A stretch of 64,000 bases of DNA, from NCBI RefSeq assembly GCF_025947145.1, contig NZ_CP109999.1:434001-498000 (forward strand), written 5' to 3'. A model generated the notes under the pieces. It ran no database searches. It was not told where the DNA came from and saw only the letters and a list, made by a program, of their open reading frames with translations. Below, one piece after another: positions 45,825-55,183 of this stretch. Position numbers and translations under genes: made by a program. Source of the DNA: Flavobacterium sp. N1994. GTDB lineage: Bacteria; Bacteroidota; Bacteroidia; Flavobacteriales; Flavobacteriaceae. Every line of letters starts with the position of its first letter. Position 1 is the first letter of the stretch.

Positions 45825-46367
45825 TTATTTCTTGCGATAATTTTTAAATTTTTCAGCTAATTTTTCTTGAAGAGCACCTTTTGCCCTGAAAATCAATGAT
45901 TCAACAGATGAAATACTGAGTTGCATAATCTCGGCAATTTCTGGATTACTTAATCCATCTAGCTTAGATAGGAGGAAAGCGGTTTTCTGATTTTCGGTTA
46001 ACGAATTAATTACTTCAAATAATATAGCGGCATCTTCTTTGTTTTCCATTAAAATCCCAGGATGTTCAAAAGTAGCGGTGTTTAAATACTCCTGTTCGTT
46101 TTGACTTTTCTTCCCAAAAATAAAAAAGCGCTTTTGACTGTTTTTCTTTTTGATAAAATCCAAACATTGATTGATAGTAATTCGGTAAATCCAAGTTTTA
46201 TAGGAAGATTTTTGATTGAAGTTTTCTAAGGAGTAATAGACTTTTACAAAAACATCTTGTGTAACTTCTTCAGCATCTTCAAGATTTTGCAAATAATTCA
46301 ACGCCACATTGAACACCAGTATACGATACTCATGGTATAATTTTTCAAAATGGGTTTGGTTAATCAT
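45825..46367 (-). CDS. ECF-type RNA polymerase sigma factor
   Basis: A 180-residue sigma factor with region 2 (HEYRILVFNVALNYLQNLEDAEEVTQDVFVKVYYSLENF) and region 4 (LSKLDGLSNPEIAEIMQLSISSVESLIFRAKGALQEKL). It is the first gene of a leftward run that continues with a small anti-sigma, a metal-sensor-like protein and copper-related proteins. In CnrH-type systems the sigma factor also drives its own operon, so this operon is probably self-activated by metal. A divergent fabG with its own promoter lies 119 bases away. Confidence 0.93.
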   Translation of the reverse strand: MINQTHFEKLYHEYRILVFNVALNYLQNLEDAEEVTQDVFVKVYYSLENFNQKSSYKTWIYRITINQCLDFIKKKNSQKRFFIFGKKSQNEQEYLNTATFEHPGILMENKEDAAILFEVINSLTENQKTAFLLSKLDGLSNPEIAEIMQLSISSVESLIFRAKGALQEKLAEKFKNYRKK

Positions 46368-46451
46368 CTTTTGGTTTAGTCAGTGTTTTTCAACATACAA
46401 TGATACTAAAGGTTTAAATATAAATGATTTTTTACTAAGTATAAATTATTC

Positions 46452-46459
46452 TATATTTG
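46452..46459 (+). promoter_or_regulatory. -7 box for fabG
   Basis: TATATTTG matches TAnnTTTG, 27 bases before ATG 46487. An in-frame upstream start at 46457 lies inside it and is not used. Confidence 0.5.
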
Positions 46460-46486
46460 GGCTATCAAATTAAACGCTATTATAAC

Positions 46487-47233
46487 ATGAAATTATTAGA
46501 AGGAAAAGTAGCCATTATAACTGGCGCAAGTAGAGGAATAGGAAGCGGAATTGCGAAAGTGTTTGCTCAACATGGAGCTAATGTAGCATTTACCTATAGT
46601 TCCTCTGCCGAATCAGCTTTAGCTTTAGAAAATGAATTGACGGCTATGGGAATCAAAGCCAAAGGATATAAATCAAATGCAGCTGATTTTAATGAAGCAC
46701 AAAAATTAGTTGATGATGTTTTGGCTGAGTTTGGAAATGTTGATGTGTTAATCAACAACGCTGGAATCACTAAAGACAATCTTCTAATGCGTATGAGTGA
46801 AGAGGATTTTGATAAAGTAATTGAAATCAATTTGAAATCTGTTTTCAATATGACAAAAGCCGTTCAGAAAATTATGTTGAAAAACCGTAAAGGTTCTATC
46901 GTCAATATGAGTTCGGTTGTTGGCGTTAAAGGAAATGCTGGTCAAGCCAATTATGCTGCTTCAAAAGCTGGAATGATTGGTTTTACCAAATCAGTAGCTT
47001 TAGAATTAGGATCAAGAAATATTCGTTGTAATGCCATTGCACCCGGATTTATTGAAACTGAAATGACGGCCAAATTAAACGAAGATGTGGTTCAAGGTTG
47101 GAGAGATTCTATTCCGTTAAAACGTGGCGGAACTCCAGAAGATGTGGCAAATGCCTGTCTTTTCTTTGCTTCCGATATGAGTGCCTATGTTTCTGGGCAA
47201 GTCTTGAATGTTTGCGGTGGAATGTTAACCTAA
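46487..47233 (+). CDS. fabG: 3-oxoacyl-ACP reductase
   Basis: Short-chain dehydrogenase that reduces 3-oxoacyl-ACP in fatty acid elongation. The 248-residue protein has the NADPH-binding GASRGIGSGIAKVF, NNAG, the catalytic Ser in NMSSVVG and the Tyr-x3-Lys pair in NYAASKAGM. The C-terminal SGQVLNVCGGM is typical of FabG. It is followed after 21 bases by a VWA-like membrane protein, an arrangement common in this group. Other SDR reductases look similar, but full-length agreement with FabG is good. Confidence 0.92.
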   Translation: MKLLEGKVAIITGASRGIGSGIAKVFAQHGANVAFTYSSSAESALALENELTAMGIKAKGYKSNAADFNEAQKLVDDVLAEFGNVDVLINNAGITKDNLLMRMSEEDFDKVIEINLKSVFNMTKAVQKIMLKNRKGSIVNMSSVVGVKGNAGQANYAASKAGMIGFTKSVALELGSRNIRCNAIAPGFIETEMTAKLNEDVVQGWRDSIPLKRGGTPEDVANACLFFASDMSAYVSGQVLNVCGGMLT

Positions 47234-47254
47234 TATTTTAAAAAATTTCATTTA

Positions 47255-49282
47255 ATGAATACCACAACAATCCTGTTATTACTTGTATCAATACTAATTG
47301 CTGCTGGTGTTTCATTTTACCACTATTTTTATAAAGTCAAAAGCAAATCCAAAGTGAATTTGTTTTTGGCTTTTTTGCGTTTCTTTAGTGTTTTTGGTTT
47401 GCTATTATTGTTAATCAATCCAGTCATTTCCAGAAAAACAATTGAAACGATCAAAACGCCTTTACCAATAGTTATTGATAATTCATCATCGATAAAAGAT
47501 TTGAAAGCTGACAAATCAGCCTTGGAAGTATTTGAGCAATTGAAAAACAACGCTGCCCTAGCCGATAAGTTTGACTTGCAGTCCTATCAATTTGATGCCG
47601 ACTTTTTACCTTCTGACACTATAAATTTTAAAGGAAAGCAAACTAGTATAGATGTTGTTGCCAAAAACTTAAAGAACATATATAAAAATCAACATTTTCC
47701 AACGGTTTTAATCTCAGATGGAAATCAGACATCAGGAGAAGATTATGTGTTTGGATTCAATCCAGACAATAAAGTTTATCCACTAGTAGTTGGTGATACA
47801 ACAACATATTTCGATTTAAAAGTGGCTCAGTTAAATGTCAACAAATATGCTTTTCATAAAAATAAATTTCCAGTAGAAGTATTTTTGAATTATTCTGGAA
47901 AAAAATCAATAAATGCTTCCTTTAAAATTACTCAAGGAAATACCGTTTTAAACGAACAAACTCTTGCATTTTCACCTACTAAAAAGTCAGCCACTATAAA
48001 TGTATTATTGCCGGCGGATAGAGTAGGGCTTCAAATTCTAAAAGCAAGTATAACTTCAAAAGAATCTGAGAAGAATACTTATAATAATGTCAAAAATTTT
48101 GCAGTAGAAGTAATTGATCAAAAAACAGAAGTCGCTTTAGTTTCTAGTTTTCCACATCCTGATTTAGGCGCTATCAAACGCAGTATTGAATCTAATGCAC
48201 AAAGAAAAGTAACTATCCTTAAACCTAATGAAATTAAATCTTTAAGCGATTATAATATTTTAATCTTATACCAACCCAACGGAACATTTAAATCTATATT
48301 TGATCAAAACGAAAATGCAAAAATCAATACTTGGATTATAACAGGGAATGATACCGATTTTAATTTCTTAAATCAAAATCAAAAGACTTTTGCTTTTAAA
48401 ATGACGGGGCAGAAAGAAGACTATTTGGCTTCTTTTGATTCGCAATTCAATCTCTTTGCTTTAGACAATATTGGATTTGAACAATTTCCACCAATAGAAA
48501 ATTCATTTGGGGCAATAACATCCTCAGGAAATGTAAACACTTTGTTAACATCAACGATTCGGAATATTGCCACTAATCAACCTTTGTTATCTTTTAGTGA
48601 GAATCGAGGCATAAGAAGCGCATTCTTATTTGGAGAAAATATTTGGAAATGGAGGGCAGAGAGTTATGTAAACAATAAAAGTTTTACAGATTTTGATATT
48701 TTCTTAGACAAAACCATTCAATATTTAGCCTCTAATAATGCTCGAAAGTCTTTGGTGGTTAATCATGAACGTTTTTATAATTCGGGAGAAGGAATTGAAA
48801 TAACGGCACAATACTTCAATAAAAATTATGAATTAGATGAAAAAGCACGTTTGACTATTTCTGCAACTAATTCTAAGACAAAACAAGTTAAAAATTACGA
48901 TTTACTTAGAGCTACAAATTCTTTTCAAGCTAATTTAGATGGACTATCAGCGGGAAATTATTCTTTTATGGTAAAAGAATTAAACTCTAATTCTTCTTAT
49001 AGCAGTAGTTTTGAAGTCTTGGATTTTGACATAGAAAAACAATTCGTAAATCCAGATTGGAATAAGCTGAATCAATTGGCTACTCAAACTCACGGAAAAG
49101 CTTTTCTACCTAATCAAGTGGATACTTTAGTGAAAGAACTTTTAGCAGATGACAGTTATAAAGCCATACAAAAAACAACAATCAAAAAATCACCTTTGAT
49201 CGATTGGATTTGGTTGCTAGTTTTGATATCGCTGTCCTTAGCAACTGAATGGTTTGTTAGAAAGTATAACGGATTATTATAG
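47255..49282 (+). CDS. VWA-like / BatA-type membrane protein
   Basis: A 675-residue inner-membrane protein. Two N-terminal helices (about 3-22 and 36-56) and one C-terminal helix (about 650-668, DWIWLLVLISLSLATEWFV) flank a long periplasmic region. That region has an opening PIVIDNSSSIKDLK (a VWA-like metal motif DxSxS), then TVLISDGNQTSGEDYVFG as in VWA domains, and two or three immunoglobulin-like parts rich in Asn and Lys. It may bind other envelope proteins. It follows fabG by 21 bases; the link to fatty acid synthesis is not obvious. Similar sequences are annotated as VWA domain proteins of unknown function. Confidence 0.8.
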   Translation: MNTTTILLLLVSILIAAGVSFYHYFYKVKSKSKVNLFLAFLRFFSVFGLLLLLINPVISRKTIETIKTPLPIVIDNSSSIKDLKADKSALEVFEQLKNNAALADKFDLQSYQFDADFLPSDTINFKGKQTSIDVVAKNLKNIYKNQHFPTVLISDGNQTSGEDYVFGFNPDNKVYPLVVGDTTTYFDLKVAQLNVNKYAFHKNKFPVEVFLNYSGKKSINASFKITQGNTVLNEQTLAFSPTKKSATINVLLPADRVGLQILKASITSKESEKNTYNNVKNFAVEVIDQKTEVALVSSFPHPDLGAIKRSIESNAQRKVTILKPNEIKSLSDYNILILYQPNGTFKSIFDQNENAKINTWIITGNDTDFNFLNQNQKTFAFKMTGQKEDYLASFDSQFNLFALDNIGFEQFPPIENSFGAITSSGNVNTLLTSTIRNIATNQPLLSFSENRGIRSAFLFGENIWKWRAESYVNNKSFTDFDIFLDKTIQYLASNNARKSLVVNHERFYNSGEGIEITAQYFNKNYELDEKARLTISATNSKTKQVKNYDLLRATNSFQANLDGLSAGNYSFMVKELNSNSSYSSSFEVLDFDIEKQFVNPDWNKLNQLATQTHGKAFLPNQVDTLVKELLADDSYKAIQKTTIKKSPLIDWIWLLVLISLSLATEWFVRKYNGLL

Positions 49283-49296
49283 TTGGTTTAAAGAAC

Positions 49297-50940
49297 TTAT
49301 TCTTTTATCAATTTATAACTCCAGCTTTTTCCATTGCTTTCAATTTTCACAAAATAAAGCCCGGTTGCTTGACTATTTAAAGAAACTCTCTCGTCAGTTA
49401 AAGAAGTATATTGATTGGTAAAAACACATTTGCCCAACATATCGTATACTTTGATAGTAGCATTTTCTAAGGCATCATTATTTTTAGTTCTTATAGTAAA
49501 ATCTGAATTAGTTGGATTTGGATAAACTGCAAATTCATTTGTTTCAAATTGAGGCGTGGCTAACATAGTACCACCAGCATCTAAATACATCCAAGCAAAA
49601 GCCTGATAGTATTGATTAGCAATATTTAAATCATGAACAATCAGTGTGTTTTCATCATTTGAATTTTCAGCAGCACTACTCCAATTGTGAGATCCCAATA
49701 AAACCAAAGGGTCAGAAGCAGCATTAAAATTATCAACTACCATAAACTTATGGTGCATTATTCCACTATTAGTAAACTTTACTACATGGCTAGGAAGTAA
49801 AGCAGCTTCTAAAACGGTAAATTTATTTCCGGTTGGATTTTGAGTATCCATCACAATATTGATATTGGTTAATCCTGCACTGTATTTATTCGTAATAGCA
49901 GTAGAAATATCGCTTCTAGTTAAAACCATGGTTGCGATTTCAATATCAGAATTAGCAGAGTTTATACACTGAATAATCTTAGAGGTTGCATTATCACTTG
50001 GGCTAAAATAACTGTTGATTGTTTTTCCTCCTATGATATAGTTGTGTGGCGTGTTATCAGTTTTGGTTGAACCAAATTTCGCCAAATTGGCATCGGGAAT
50101 CATGGTATTACTACCCCACATTTCTTCAAATTCTATTTTATATCCTAGTGCTAGTGCTTGATCTTGAATTACTATAGCACTGTTTTTATCTGGTCCATCA
50201 ATTTGAGCTGTAGTCCAATTAGTTGAACCTGTCCATACATAAGGTTTATTTGGGTCACTATTGTTAGCATCGAATATCACAAATTTATTATGCATGATCC
50301 CACCATTGGCAACATCGGGTCTTCCTAGAGTTGGTATATTAGAATTTAGTAATGATAACATGGAACTACTAGTACTAGCGTCATAAATTAATCTTACTTG
50401 AACTCCACGGGCATAAGCCGCATTGATAGCTCCAACAATTCCGGTAGTCGAACTTGGGGATGATGAATTGTATATAGCAATATCCATGGTACTTTGACAA
50501 GCATTAATATAGGTTATTAACATGTCATCTAAGGTATTAGATAAATTTACCGCTGGTTGTATTTGAGCATAACTAGTGTTCACTTCATGATTGAAATATA
50601 CGTTAATTGTACCTGAAGAAACAGAAGGAGTTGCTAAATAAGTTGTCTTTGCTGTTGCAGTCTTTTGATTAGTTGATTGATATTCGAGACGAATGATTTC
50701 AGATGGTTTTAAATCTTCTAAAATGAAATTGTTCCCTTCTTTTTTAATAGAAATTGGCAATTTACTAGTAACATCAATTGCATTAGTAACGAAATCGCTT
50801 TGCTGATTAAATTGTATAGTGATATCAGATTTAGTATAAACAACATTAAAATCATTTTCAACTACAGTTTGTTGACCATATGTCAACGTAAAAGATATAG
50901 CCATAAAAGCTATAGCAAGGAAAGATCTTTGCTTCATCAT
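49297..50940 (-). CDS. T9SS-secreted phospholipase D-like protein
   Basis: A 547-residue secreted protein with a signal peptide (AIAFMAISFTLTYGQ), a short beta domain, and two PLD-type HKD motifs. The first is IMHNKFVIFDANNSD followed by TGSTNWT, the second IMHHKFMVVDNFNAASD followed by LGSHNWS. Both His-x-Lys-x4-Asp sets are intact, so a phosphodiesterase is plausible. The substrate may be a phospholipid or nucleic acid; the non-catalytic repeats resemble the PLDc_2 family. The C-terminus is a type IX sorting tail (FAVYPNPTNSDFTIRTK to YFVKIESNGKSWSYKLIKE). It is convergent with the VWA-like gene and has its own -7 box. Confidence 0.92.
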   Translation of the reverse strand: MMKQRSFLAIAFMAISFTLTYGQQTVVENDFNVVYTKSDITIQFNQQSDFVTNAIDVTSKLPISIKKEGNNFILEDLKPSEIIRLEYQSTNQKTATAKTTYLATPSVSSGTINVYFNHEVNTSYAQIQPAVNLSNTLDDMLITYINACQSTMDIAIYNSSSPSSTTGIVGAINAAYARGVQVRLIYDASTSSSMLSLLNSNIPTLGRPDVANGGIMHNKFVIFDANNSDPNKPYVWTGSTNWTTAQIDGPDKNSAIVIQDQALALGYKIEFEEMWGSNTMIPDANLAKFGSTKTDNTPHNYIIGGKTINSYFSPSDNATSKIIQCINSANSDIEIATMVLTRSDISTAITNKYSAGLTNINIVMDTQNPTGNKFTVLEAALLPSHVVKFTNSGIMHHKFMVVDNFNAASDPLVLLGSHNWSSAAENSNDENTLIVHDLNIANQYYQAFAWMYLDAGGTMLATPQFETNEFAVYPNPTNSDFTIRTKNNDALENATIKVYDMLGKCVFTNQYTSLTDERVSLNSQATGLYFVKIESNGKSWSYKLIKE

Positions 50941-50956
50941 TAAGTGGTATTTAAGG

Positions 50957-50964
50957 CAAATGTA
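50957..50964 (-). promoter_or_regulatory. -7 box for the phospholipase D-like gene
   Basis: Minus-strand TACATTTG matches TAnnTTTG, 16 bases before the ATG at 50940. The rest of the gap to 51173 is AT-rich without a clear plus-strand TAnnTTTG for the response regulator. Confidence 0.45.
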
Positions 50965-51173
50965 AAGAAAAATACTTTTGCATTAAACTATGTTAACTTT
51001 TGAGCAATCAATGATTATTAGATTCATTAAAAGAAAGAGATGTGTTCTCTATTTAGAGTGTTCTCATAAACATTATATAAAATTTCAAAAATTAATTTTT
51101 CCTTAAAAAAGAGGGGAAGGTTGTCTATTACTTTTAATTTGATTTATCTTTATCAAAAAGAAATTAGACAAGC

Positions 51174-51839
51174 ATGCTGCATTTATTAATAGTAGAGGAC
51201 GAAGAAGGAATTGTAAATTTTTTAAAGCAAGGCCTAGAAGAAGAAGGGTATCAAGTTTCTTCGGCTAATAACGGTTTAGATGGTTTTGAGCTTTTTAAAG
51301 TTAAAAGATTTGATTTAGTCCTTTTAGATTGGATGTTGCCCAAAATGAATGGGATTGAAGTATGTAAGAGCATAAGAGAAATTGATTCCAAAATCCCAAT
51401 TATATTTTTAACTGCAAAAGATACTGTTCAAGAAACCGTTGAAGGTTTAAAAACAGGAGCCAATGACTATATAAAAAAACCTTTTAGTTTTGATGAGTTA
51501 GTGGAACGCATCAAAGTTCAACTTAGAGAAATAAGCGAACAAGAAATATTGACATTAGGACCAATTGAAATTAATTACCAAAAACATAAAGTTACAGTTA
51601 ATAAAAAGGATGTTATCTTAACACAAAAAGAGCTTGATTTTCTATATTATCTCATTAAAAATAAAGGCAGCGTTTGTTCAAGAAGCCAAATCATTCAAGA
51701 CGTTTGGAACATTCATTTTGAATATGAAACGGGAGTCATAGATGTTTTTATGAATTCCATTAGAAAAAAGCTGAACTTAAAAGTTGAACAGGATTATATC
51801 AGAACCATTCGTGGTGTAGGATATCTTGCCAAAGATTAA
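51174..51839 (+). CDS. OmpR-family response regulator
   Basis: A 221-residue regulator: receiver domain with phospho-Asp52 (VLLDWMLPKMNG), acidic Asp9-Glu10, and Lys102 in IKKPF; then a winged-helix DNA-binding domain ending in IRTIRGVGYLAKD. It is followed after 8 bases by its histidine kinase. The pair probably responds to an envelope signal. No specific targets are visible, but the DUF2231-like gene downstream might be one. Confidence 0.95.
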   Translation: MLHLLIVEDEEGIVNFLKQGLEEEGYQVSSANNGLDGFELFKVKRFDLVLLDWMLPKMNGIEVCKSIREIDSKIPIIFLTAKDTVQETVEGLKTGANDYIKKPFSFDELVERIKVQLREISEQEILTLGPIEINYQKHKVTVNKKDVILTQKELDFLYYLIKNKGSVCSRSQIIQDVWNIHFEYETGVIDVFMNSIRKKLNLKVEQDYIRTIRGVGYLAKD

Positions 51840-51847
51840 ATGTAACG

Positions 51848-53230
51848 ATGCAACAACTTTCCTTTAAAAATAGAATAGCTTCCAATTACCTAATTTCTAC
51901 AGCGCTATTGATTTTCGTAGTGTTTTGTGTTATTTATGCTATCGTGAGATTTAGTGTTTATGTTAAAGTTAATAATGATATTAAGACAGAAGTAACAAAG
52001 CATCTCAAAGAAATTGAAGTCAAAGAAAATTGTGTTCTTTTAATTAGAGAGAAGCAATGGAAGAAAATGCAATTCAATAAAGTAGACATTAGTCCAGCTT
52101 TTATTCAATTTGTAGATGAATTGGGGGCTTTAGTAAATAAATCCCCAAACCTTAAACAAAAAAAATTAAATTACTATCCCGAAGCCATTAACAATGTTTT
52201 GTTTGATGGTAGGTTAGAAAATACTTCTGTTAGACAGATACAAGTCCCTTTATATCAAAACACTAAAATTATTGGATATCTAATTGTCGCAATGTCTTTG
52301 GAAGATTCAGCTATGGTATTGCATAACCTTTTTATTATCCTCTTAGTATCCTATCCATTTATACTTATAGTACTCTTTCTTATTGCTAGATTTATTGCAG
52401 GTAGAAGCATTAAACCTATTAGTTCAATCATACAAACCTCAAATATTATTACTAAAGATAATTTAAAATCTAGGATTCCACTACCACAAAATAAGGACGA
52501 ACTTCATTTGCTTTCTAAAACTATAAACAATTTATTGGATCGAGTCGAGAATGCTATAGAACGTGAAAAACAATTTACCTCTGATGCTTCTCATGAACTC
52601 AGAACTCCCTTAGCAGTTATCAAAGGAACATTAGAAGTTTTGGTAAGAAAACCAAGAAATCCAGAAGAGTATAAAGAAAAAATAGATTTCTGTATCAATG
52701 AAGTCAACCGATTAAACTTCTTAGTAGACGAATTGCTTTTATTGGCTCGTTTTGAAGACCAAAAACAATCTTTAAAAATTGAAAAGGTATCCCTAAATGC
52801 TGTTTTTTTAGATATAATTTCAAGAAATTCTTCTATTATTAATGATAAAAAGCTTAATTGTGAAGCTCTGTTTTCAAAGGATTTTTATGTTCAAACTGAC
52901 CTCTATTTGTTTTCTATTATTGTTAATAATATTTTGACAAATGCTATAAAGTATTCCAATTCAAATGGTACAATTTCGTTTGATATTTCAGAACAAAACA
53001 ATAAAGTATTTTGTACAATTTCAGATTTTGGAATTGGAATTGCCTCTGAAGATTTGCAAAAAATATTTGATCAATTTTATCGCTCTAAATCAAATGAACA
53101 CCCTGAAATTAAAGGAACTGGTTTGGGATTGTCAATTGTTAAACGTTTGTGCATTTTACTTCAAATTGATTTAAAAATTGAAAGCACAGAAGGCAAAGGA
53201 ACTAAAGTAATATTAGGGTTTTCAAAATAA
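51848..53230 (+). CDS. HAMP-type sensor histidine kinase
   Basis: A 460-residue kinase. A helix at about 13-37, a periplasmic region of about 115 residues, a second helix at about 161-183, HAMP, HisKA with His249 in FTSDASHELRTP, and an HATPase domain with NAIKYSNSNG, DFGIGI and GTGLGLSI. The periplasmic part has no named domain that I recognise. It begins 8 bases after the response regulator. A 69-aa shadow frame inside it is not real. Confidence 0.95.
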   Translation: MQQLSFKNRIASNYLISTALLIFVVFCVIYAIVRFSVYVKVNNDIKTEVTKHLKEIEVKENCVLLIREKQWKKMQFNKVDISPAFIQFVDELGALVNKSPNLKQKKLNYYPEAINNVLFDGRLENTSVRQIQVPLYQNTKIIGYLIVAMSLEDSAMVLHNLFIILLVSYPFILIVLFLIARFIAGRSIKPISSIIQTSNIITKDNLKSRIPLPQNKDELHLLSKTINNLLDRVENAIEREKQFTSDASHELRTPLAVIKGTLEVLVRKPRNPEEYKEKIDFCINEVNRLNFLVDELLLLARFEDQKQSLKIEKVSLNAVFLDIISRNSSIINDKKLNCEALFSKDFYVQTDLYLFSIIVNNILTNAIKYSNSNGTISFDISEQNNKVFCTISDFGIGIASEDLQKIFDQFYRSKSNEHPEIKGTGLGLSIVKRLCILLQIDLKIESTEGKGTKVILGFSK

Positions 53231-53244
53231 ATGATAATAATCAT

Positions 53245-53274
53245 TTTGTTTTCGACTTTACAATAGTAACTTTG
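53245..53274 (+). promoter_or_regulatory. Promoter of the DUF2231-like gene
   Basis: TTTG (53245-53248), an 18-base spacer and TAACTTTG (53267-53274) match the Bacteroidetes -33/-7 pattern well. It overlaps an upstream in-frame start at 53272, so the ATG at 53299 is used. Confidence 0.65.
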
Positions 53275-53298
53275 ATTTCAACTTTAAATAAAAATAGT

Positions 53299-53787
53299 AT
53301 GACCGACGCACATTATCATTTAGTAGTCAATCATTTTCCAATCATTGGAACGATATTAGGGTTAGGTATTTTGATTGCAGGCTTATTATTAAAAAACAAT
53401 ACAGTAAAGAATGTTTCTTATGTTTTGTTTATAATAGCAGCTATTTTCGCGGCTTTTAGTATGGGAACTGGAGAAGGAGCTGAAGAAATGGTAGAAGACA
53501 TGCCTACTGTTGGCAAGCAAATTATTCACGAACACGAAGAAATGGCCGAAAAATTGGCTTTAGTTTTATATGTTTTAGGCGTAGTTTCATTATTAGGATT
53601 GTATACTAACATTAAAAATCATAGTAAAGCTAAGTTGGTTTCCTATTTGGTTTTAGTTATTGCTTTTGTGGGTGTATTTTTAGCACAACAAGTTGGCACT
53701 TCTGGTGGAGAAATCCGTCATACGGAAATCAGAAAAGACTATAAAGCATCAACTCCTGAAGCGCAGGAAAATAAAGACGAAGATTAA
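53299..53787 (+). CDS. DUF2231-like membrane protein
   Basis: A 162-residue protein with four predicted helices (at about 13-31, 38-56, 85-104 and 112-131). The opening DAHYHLVVNHFPIIG is the His-containing start typical of DUF2231. A conserved acidic-His loop (GEGAEEMVEDM, then IIHEHEEMAEKLA) joins helices 2 and 3. This could be a metal- or heme-binding membrane protein; function is unknown. It stands just behind the histidine kinase but has its own promoter and terminator. Confidence 0.72.
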   Translation: MTDAHYHLVVNHFPIIGTILGLGILIAGLLLKNNTVKNVSYVLFIIAAIFAAFSMGTGEGAEEMVEDMPTVGKQIIHEHEEMAEKLALVLYVLGVVSLLGLYTNIKNHSKAKLVSYLVLVIAFVGVFLAQQVGTSGGEIRHTEIRKDYKASTPEAQENKDED

Positions 53788-53810
53788 ATACTAATTACAT
53801 AAGTTTTGAG

Positions 53811-53845
53811 AAGACCTAATTGTTTCAACTGTTAGGTCTTTTTTT
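53811..53845 (+). terminator. Terminator after the DUF2231-like gene
   Basis: AAGACCTAA (53811-53819) pairs with TTAGGTCTT (53832-53840) and is followed by more T. Confidence 0.85.
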
Positions 53846-53993
53846 ATGCTATATTCTCAAAAAAATAGTTATTAAAATACATTTTTGTACTAACATTTCC
53901 CTTCAACTGAAATATCCATATATTTCGGTAAAAGACTTTGTTATCCAAATCCAAAAAGTTATTTTTACGCTTATTAGCATACTTCAATAAAAC

Positions 53994-55136
53994 ATGAATA
54001 AAGAACAAGAAATCGTGACAGACGAACAAGAAGTTAAAAAAATTATTGAGCCTCAACTCAATATTCTTTTGACAACTGATGAAGATGACGACCGTCCTGT
54101 ATACATTTCAGGGAATTTTAATAATTGGGTTACACAAGATAAACGTTTCGAAATGGAAAAAGTGGAGCATGGCTTGTACCATTTTAAATTTGCTCATGAC
54201 TTCGTTTATCCTGAAGAAATGCTATACAAATTCACACGAGGTGATTGGAGTGAAGTAGAGATTGATAAATATGGCAATCGAACTGAAAACCGTTCTTGTA
54301 AAAAGAAAAACGGTGTTCATAAAGAACATGTTGCAAAATGGAGACACAATTGGCTACCCTTTAAATCTAATTATCTACCTAAAGTACATTTGATTTCAGA
54401 AGAATTTGAAATCCCACAGTTAAATAAAACTAGAAGAGTTTGGGCTTTATTACCTCATGATTACGAAACATCAACTGAACAATATCCAGTTTTGTATTTA
54501 CAAGACGCTCAAAATTTATTTAACGAAAAAGCCAAATATGGCAATTGGGAAATAGATAAAAAGTTAGCCGTAATGGCGGAATATAAAATTGGTAAAATAA
54601 TAATTGTTGCCGTCGAACATGCAGAAAAAGAGCGAATTAAAGAATACAATGTGGGTAATACCGTTCTCGGAAATGGTCAAGGAAAAAAGTACATTCGATT
54701 TGTAACAGAAACGCTTAAGCCTTTTATCGACAGTAATTTTAGAACTAAATCTGATAGAACTAATACTGGAATAGGAGGAAGTTCTATGGGAGGATTAGTT
54801 AGTATCTTTTCTGGAATTATGTATCCCGAAGTATTTGGTAAACTGATGATATTTTCGCCATCGCTTTGGGTCGTGCCCAAAATCAAACTGTCGTTCTTAG
54901 ACATGGATGAACCTCAAAATACCCGAATCTATCTCTATGCAGGTGGTGATGAAAGTGCTACTATGATAGATCATGTGCAACATTTTAAGAAAAGATTATT
55001 AAAAAAAGAAGGATATGCCGATATGATGAAAGTTCGTTTAAGCATAAATATCGAAGGCAAACATAATGAGCGTTATTGGAGTGATGAATTCCCCAAAGCT
55101 ATTGAATGGCTTTACTTTAGCAACAAAGATGAATAA
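53994..55136 (+). CDS. Esterase D-type alpha/beta hydrolase with N-terminal glycogen-binding-like domain
   Basis: A 380-residue cytoplasmic-looking protein (no signal peptide). The N-terminal ~100 residues form a CBM48-like beta-sandwich (VYISGNFNNWVTQDKRFEME, YKFTRGDWSEVEIDKYGNR). The rest is a feruloyl-esterase/enterochelin-esterase type alpha/beta hydrolase with the Ser264 nucleophile in IGGSSMGGL and a C-terminal His in EGKHNERYW. It starts the cluster of peptide-ligase-type genes and is followed after 47 bases by an aminopeptidase. It probably cleaves an ester or amide of the cluster product. Confidence 0.86.
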   Translation: MNKEQEIVTDEQEVKKIIEPQLNILLTTDEDDDRPVYISGNFNNWVTQDKRFEMEKVEHGLYHFKFAHDFVYPEEMLYKFTRGDWSEVEIDKYGNRTENRSCKKKNGVHKEHVAKWRHNWLPFKSNYLPKVHLISEEFEIPQLNKTRRVWALLPHDYETSTEQYPVLYLQDAQNLFNEKAKYGNWEIDKKLAVMAEYKIGKIIIVAVEHAEKERIKEYNVGNTVLGNGQGKKYIRFVTETLKPFIDSNFRTKSDRTNTGIGGSSMGGLVSIFSGIMYPEVFGKLMIFSPSLWVVPKIKLSFLDMDEPQNTRIYLYAGGDESATMIDHVQHFKKRLLKKEGYADMMKVRLSINIEGKHNERYWSDEFPKAIEWLYFSNKDE

Positions 55137-55183
55137 CTTATGAAATCAAAGATTCATGAATACCCAAAAAGCAATATTAAAGC

